A stretch of DNA of 41,570 nucleotides from Verrucomicrobiota bacterium. GTDB taxonomy: Bacteria > Verrucomicrobiota > Verrucomicrobiia > Limisphaerales > J093. Within the stretch, counting starts at the first letter, position 1. Every line of letters starts with the position of its first letter. The position numbers were made by a program, and so were the translations under genes. Under the pieces are notes generated by a model. The model had not been told where the DNA came from. It worked only from the letters and a program-made list of their open reading frames with translations, and did not search any database. The stretch is taken from contig JAKLFY010000055.1 of the NCBI GenBank assembly GCA_022710935.1, forward strand, positions 1 to 41,570, written 5' to 3'. Below are positions 40,720 through 41,570 of this stretch, piece by piece.

Positions 40720-40785
40720 ATGGCGCGACCGTTGAGGATCGTGGTGGCGGGCGGGTGGACTCGGGGTCTCAGCCGGCGCCGGGGG
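40720..40785 (+). pseudogene. 5' remnant of a REP-associated tyrosine transposase gene
   Basis: ATG 40720 opens with MARPLRIVVAGGW, the very typical N-terminus of COG1943 Y1 transposases, but the following YHV-(x)SRGN region is scrambled (TRGLSRRRG) and no further homology continues. Together with the flank word just upstream it is a 5' fragment on the plus strand, facing the 3' part of another copy on the minus strand. Confidence 0.6.
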
Positions 40786-40838
40786 CAATGGGAACAGAGA
40801 GACACCTATCGCAATAGTGCAACCCCGCGAGCTTTTTC

Positions 40839-41570
40839 TCATCCTCGCTCTCCCCGCCTTGTCTCGCACAGCTTGCGCTTCATGCCTTCCACGAACCGAA
40901 CCTTCGCCCCGTCCTTCCCCAGACCGGACGCGAACCGTCGCACCCCTTGGGCCGCCGCTGCGTACTTCAACCCGCCCATTGCCCGCACCACGTCCGCCAA
41001 CCGCTGTCGCCCGTGCCGGACCGCCACGTAGAGCGTCCCGTCCCGTCCCCAATCGCCCCAGTCTTGCGCCATCTCCGACCAACGCTTCCCCCGCAGTCCC
41101 TCCGCCGCCGCCACGATCTCAGCCCACCCGATCCGTTGCGTCCCCTTGATCTGTCGCACGGAGGTCTGCGCCGCGGCGTCCACGCTTCCGGGCTTCATCC
41201 TCCCCAACAACGCCTGGGCGAACTCCTTCCCGCCCAAGACCACCCCCCCGATGAGCCCCGCCCACGGGCTCTCCATCCGCCCCTCTCGTAGCGGGGCCTC
41301 CGTGTACTCCCGCAAGGCCCGGCGCCGTTCCTCCCGGCTGCGTCCCCCGCAGCCCGCACCGATCACCCCGGTCTCCAGCCACCCGGGCGCCGGCTCCGCC
41401 CCCGAGTACACCCGCCACGAACTCCACGGGTACGCCCCCAGCGCCTGCAATCGCCGCCGCACCAACTCGACTCCCGGATCCACCGCTCCCCCGGCCCGGG
41501 ACAGCCGCTGCTGGGCCTTGTCCAGCCCCAACCGCCCCACCCGCACCGGATTCAGATGCACGTAGCGCGC
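40839..41570 (-). CDS. REP-associated tyrosine (Y1) transposase, C-terminal part, runs off window
   Basis: The frame is open through the right edge, where it reads RYVHLNPVRVG, the conserved HLNPVR segment of the Y1/RAYT family (COG1943); the HUH motif and the catalytic Tyr should lie at or beyond this edge. Inside the window are LGAYPWSSWRVYSG, the usual continuation, then a longer C-terminal extension with GWAEIVAAAEGLRGKRWSEM and DGTLYVAVRHGRQRLADVVR (DnaA-like/helical end seen in PVC RAYTs). It ends at TGA 40839. Such enzymes act on single-stranded palindromic ends and are thought to spread REP/BIME elements. It is the best candidate in the window for moving the 60-bp palindromes. Confidence 0.85.
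   Translation of the reverse strand, partial: ARYVHLNPVRVGRLGLDKAQQRLSRAGGAVDPGVELVRRRLQALGAYPWSSWRVYSGAEPAPGWLETGVIGAGCGGRSREERRRALREYTEAPLREGRMESPWAGLIGGVVLGGKEFAQALLGRMKPGSVDAAAQTSVRQIKGTQRIGWAEIVAAAEGLRGKRWSEMAQDWGDWGRDGTLYVAVRHGRQRLADVVRAMGGLKYAAAAQGVRRFASGLGKDGAKVRFVEGMKRKLCETRRGERG

Overview
The window looks like a GC-rich segment of a diderm bacterium of the Verrucomicrobiota/PVC type, most likely a Limisphaerales/Pedosphaera-like lineage. This is inferred from gene content, because no rRNA or tRNA is present. The indicators are an outer-membrane assembly cluster (lgt, a RluD-type synthase, bamD, lptE), a formylglycine sulfatase, several secreted glycoside-hydrolase-like proteins, a giant secreted PA14-like protein, an FG-GAP/ASPIC protein, and a Ser/Thr kinase with a WD40 propeller. 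Intergenic space is full of dispersed repeats.

Layout. 1-6.7 kb: a TIM-barrel hydrolase-like gene, a HepT-MntA (type VII) toxin-antitoxin pair, a 138-bp MITE-like element, a GH42-like exported protein and a Tat-exported aldo/keto-reductase-like protein. 6.7-11.4 kb: a DUF4239 gene remnant, an SDR-DUF2867 protein and uvrA. 11.5-15 kb: the envelope cluster lgt-rluD-bamD-lptE, with ATGA overlaps. 15-18.5 kb: a sulfatase and a double metallo-beta-lactamase-fold protein on the minus strand. 18.5-19.7 kb: no recognisable gene. 19.7-28.4 kb: three plus-strand genes (kinase-WD40, FG-GAP/ASPIC, beta-propeller) separated by repeat-rich DNA. 28.4-34.4 kb: an SDR pseudogene, then the minus-strand pair of a fused amino-sugar kinase/MurQ etherase and PutA. 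34.5-40.6 kb: the PA14-like giant, divergent from a secreted clan-A glycosidase. 40.6-41.57 kb: pieces of REP-associated tyrosine (Y1) transposase genes, one running off the window.

The strongest novelty is in the repeats between about 19.6 and 26.7 kb. (1) Two copies of a 199-bp palindromic element (23461-23659, 26223-26421) each carry a 60-bp insert bounded by CCTGCCTG...GGCAGG. The two inserts sit in opposite arms, and each copy is the empty-site control for the other. The insertions are precise, leave no target duplication, and use the same junction sequence. A third 60-bp copy lies in frame inside the kinase activation loop. This is what a tiny non-autonomous element moved by a Y1/RAYT transposase would look like. 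(2) Long DNA stretches, both intergenic and inside the kinase gene, are built of degenerate 7-nt units in strict phase. (3) The long stem of the 199-bp element shows a compensatory base-pair change between copies. (4) The two secreted-protein genes downstream share this whole upstream block plus a related promoter/5'UTR, and their products share a C-terminal module with the PA14-like protein.

Functionally the window combines envelope biogenesis, secreted polymer (glycan/sulfated glycan) use, and muropeptide and proline recycling, in a genome apparently shaped by small palindromic elements.
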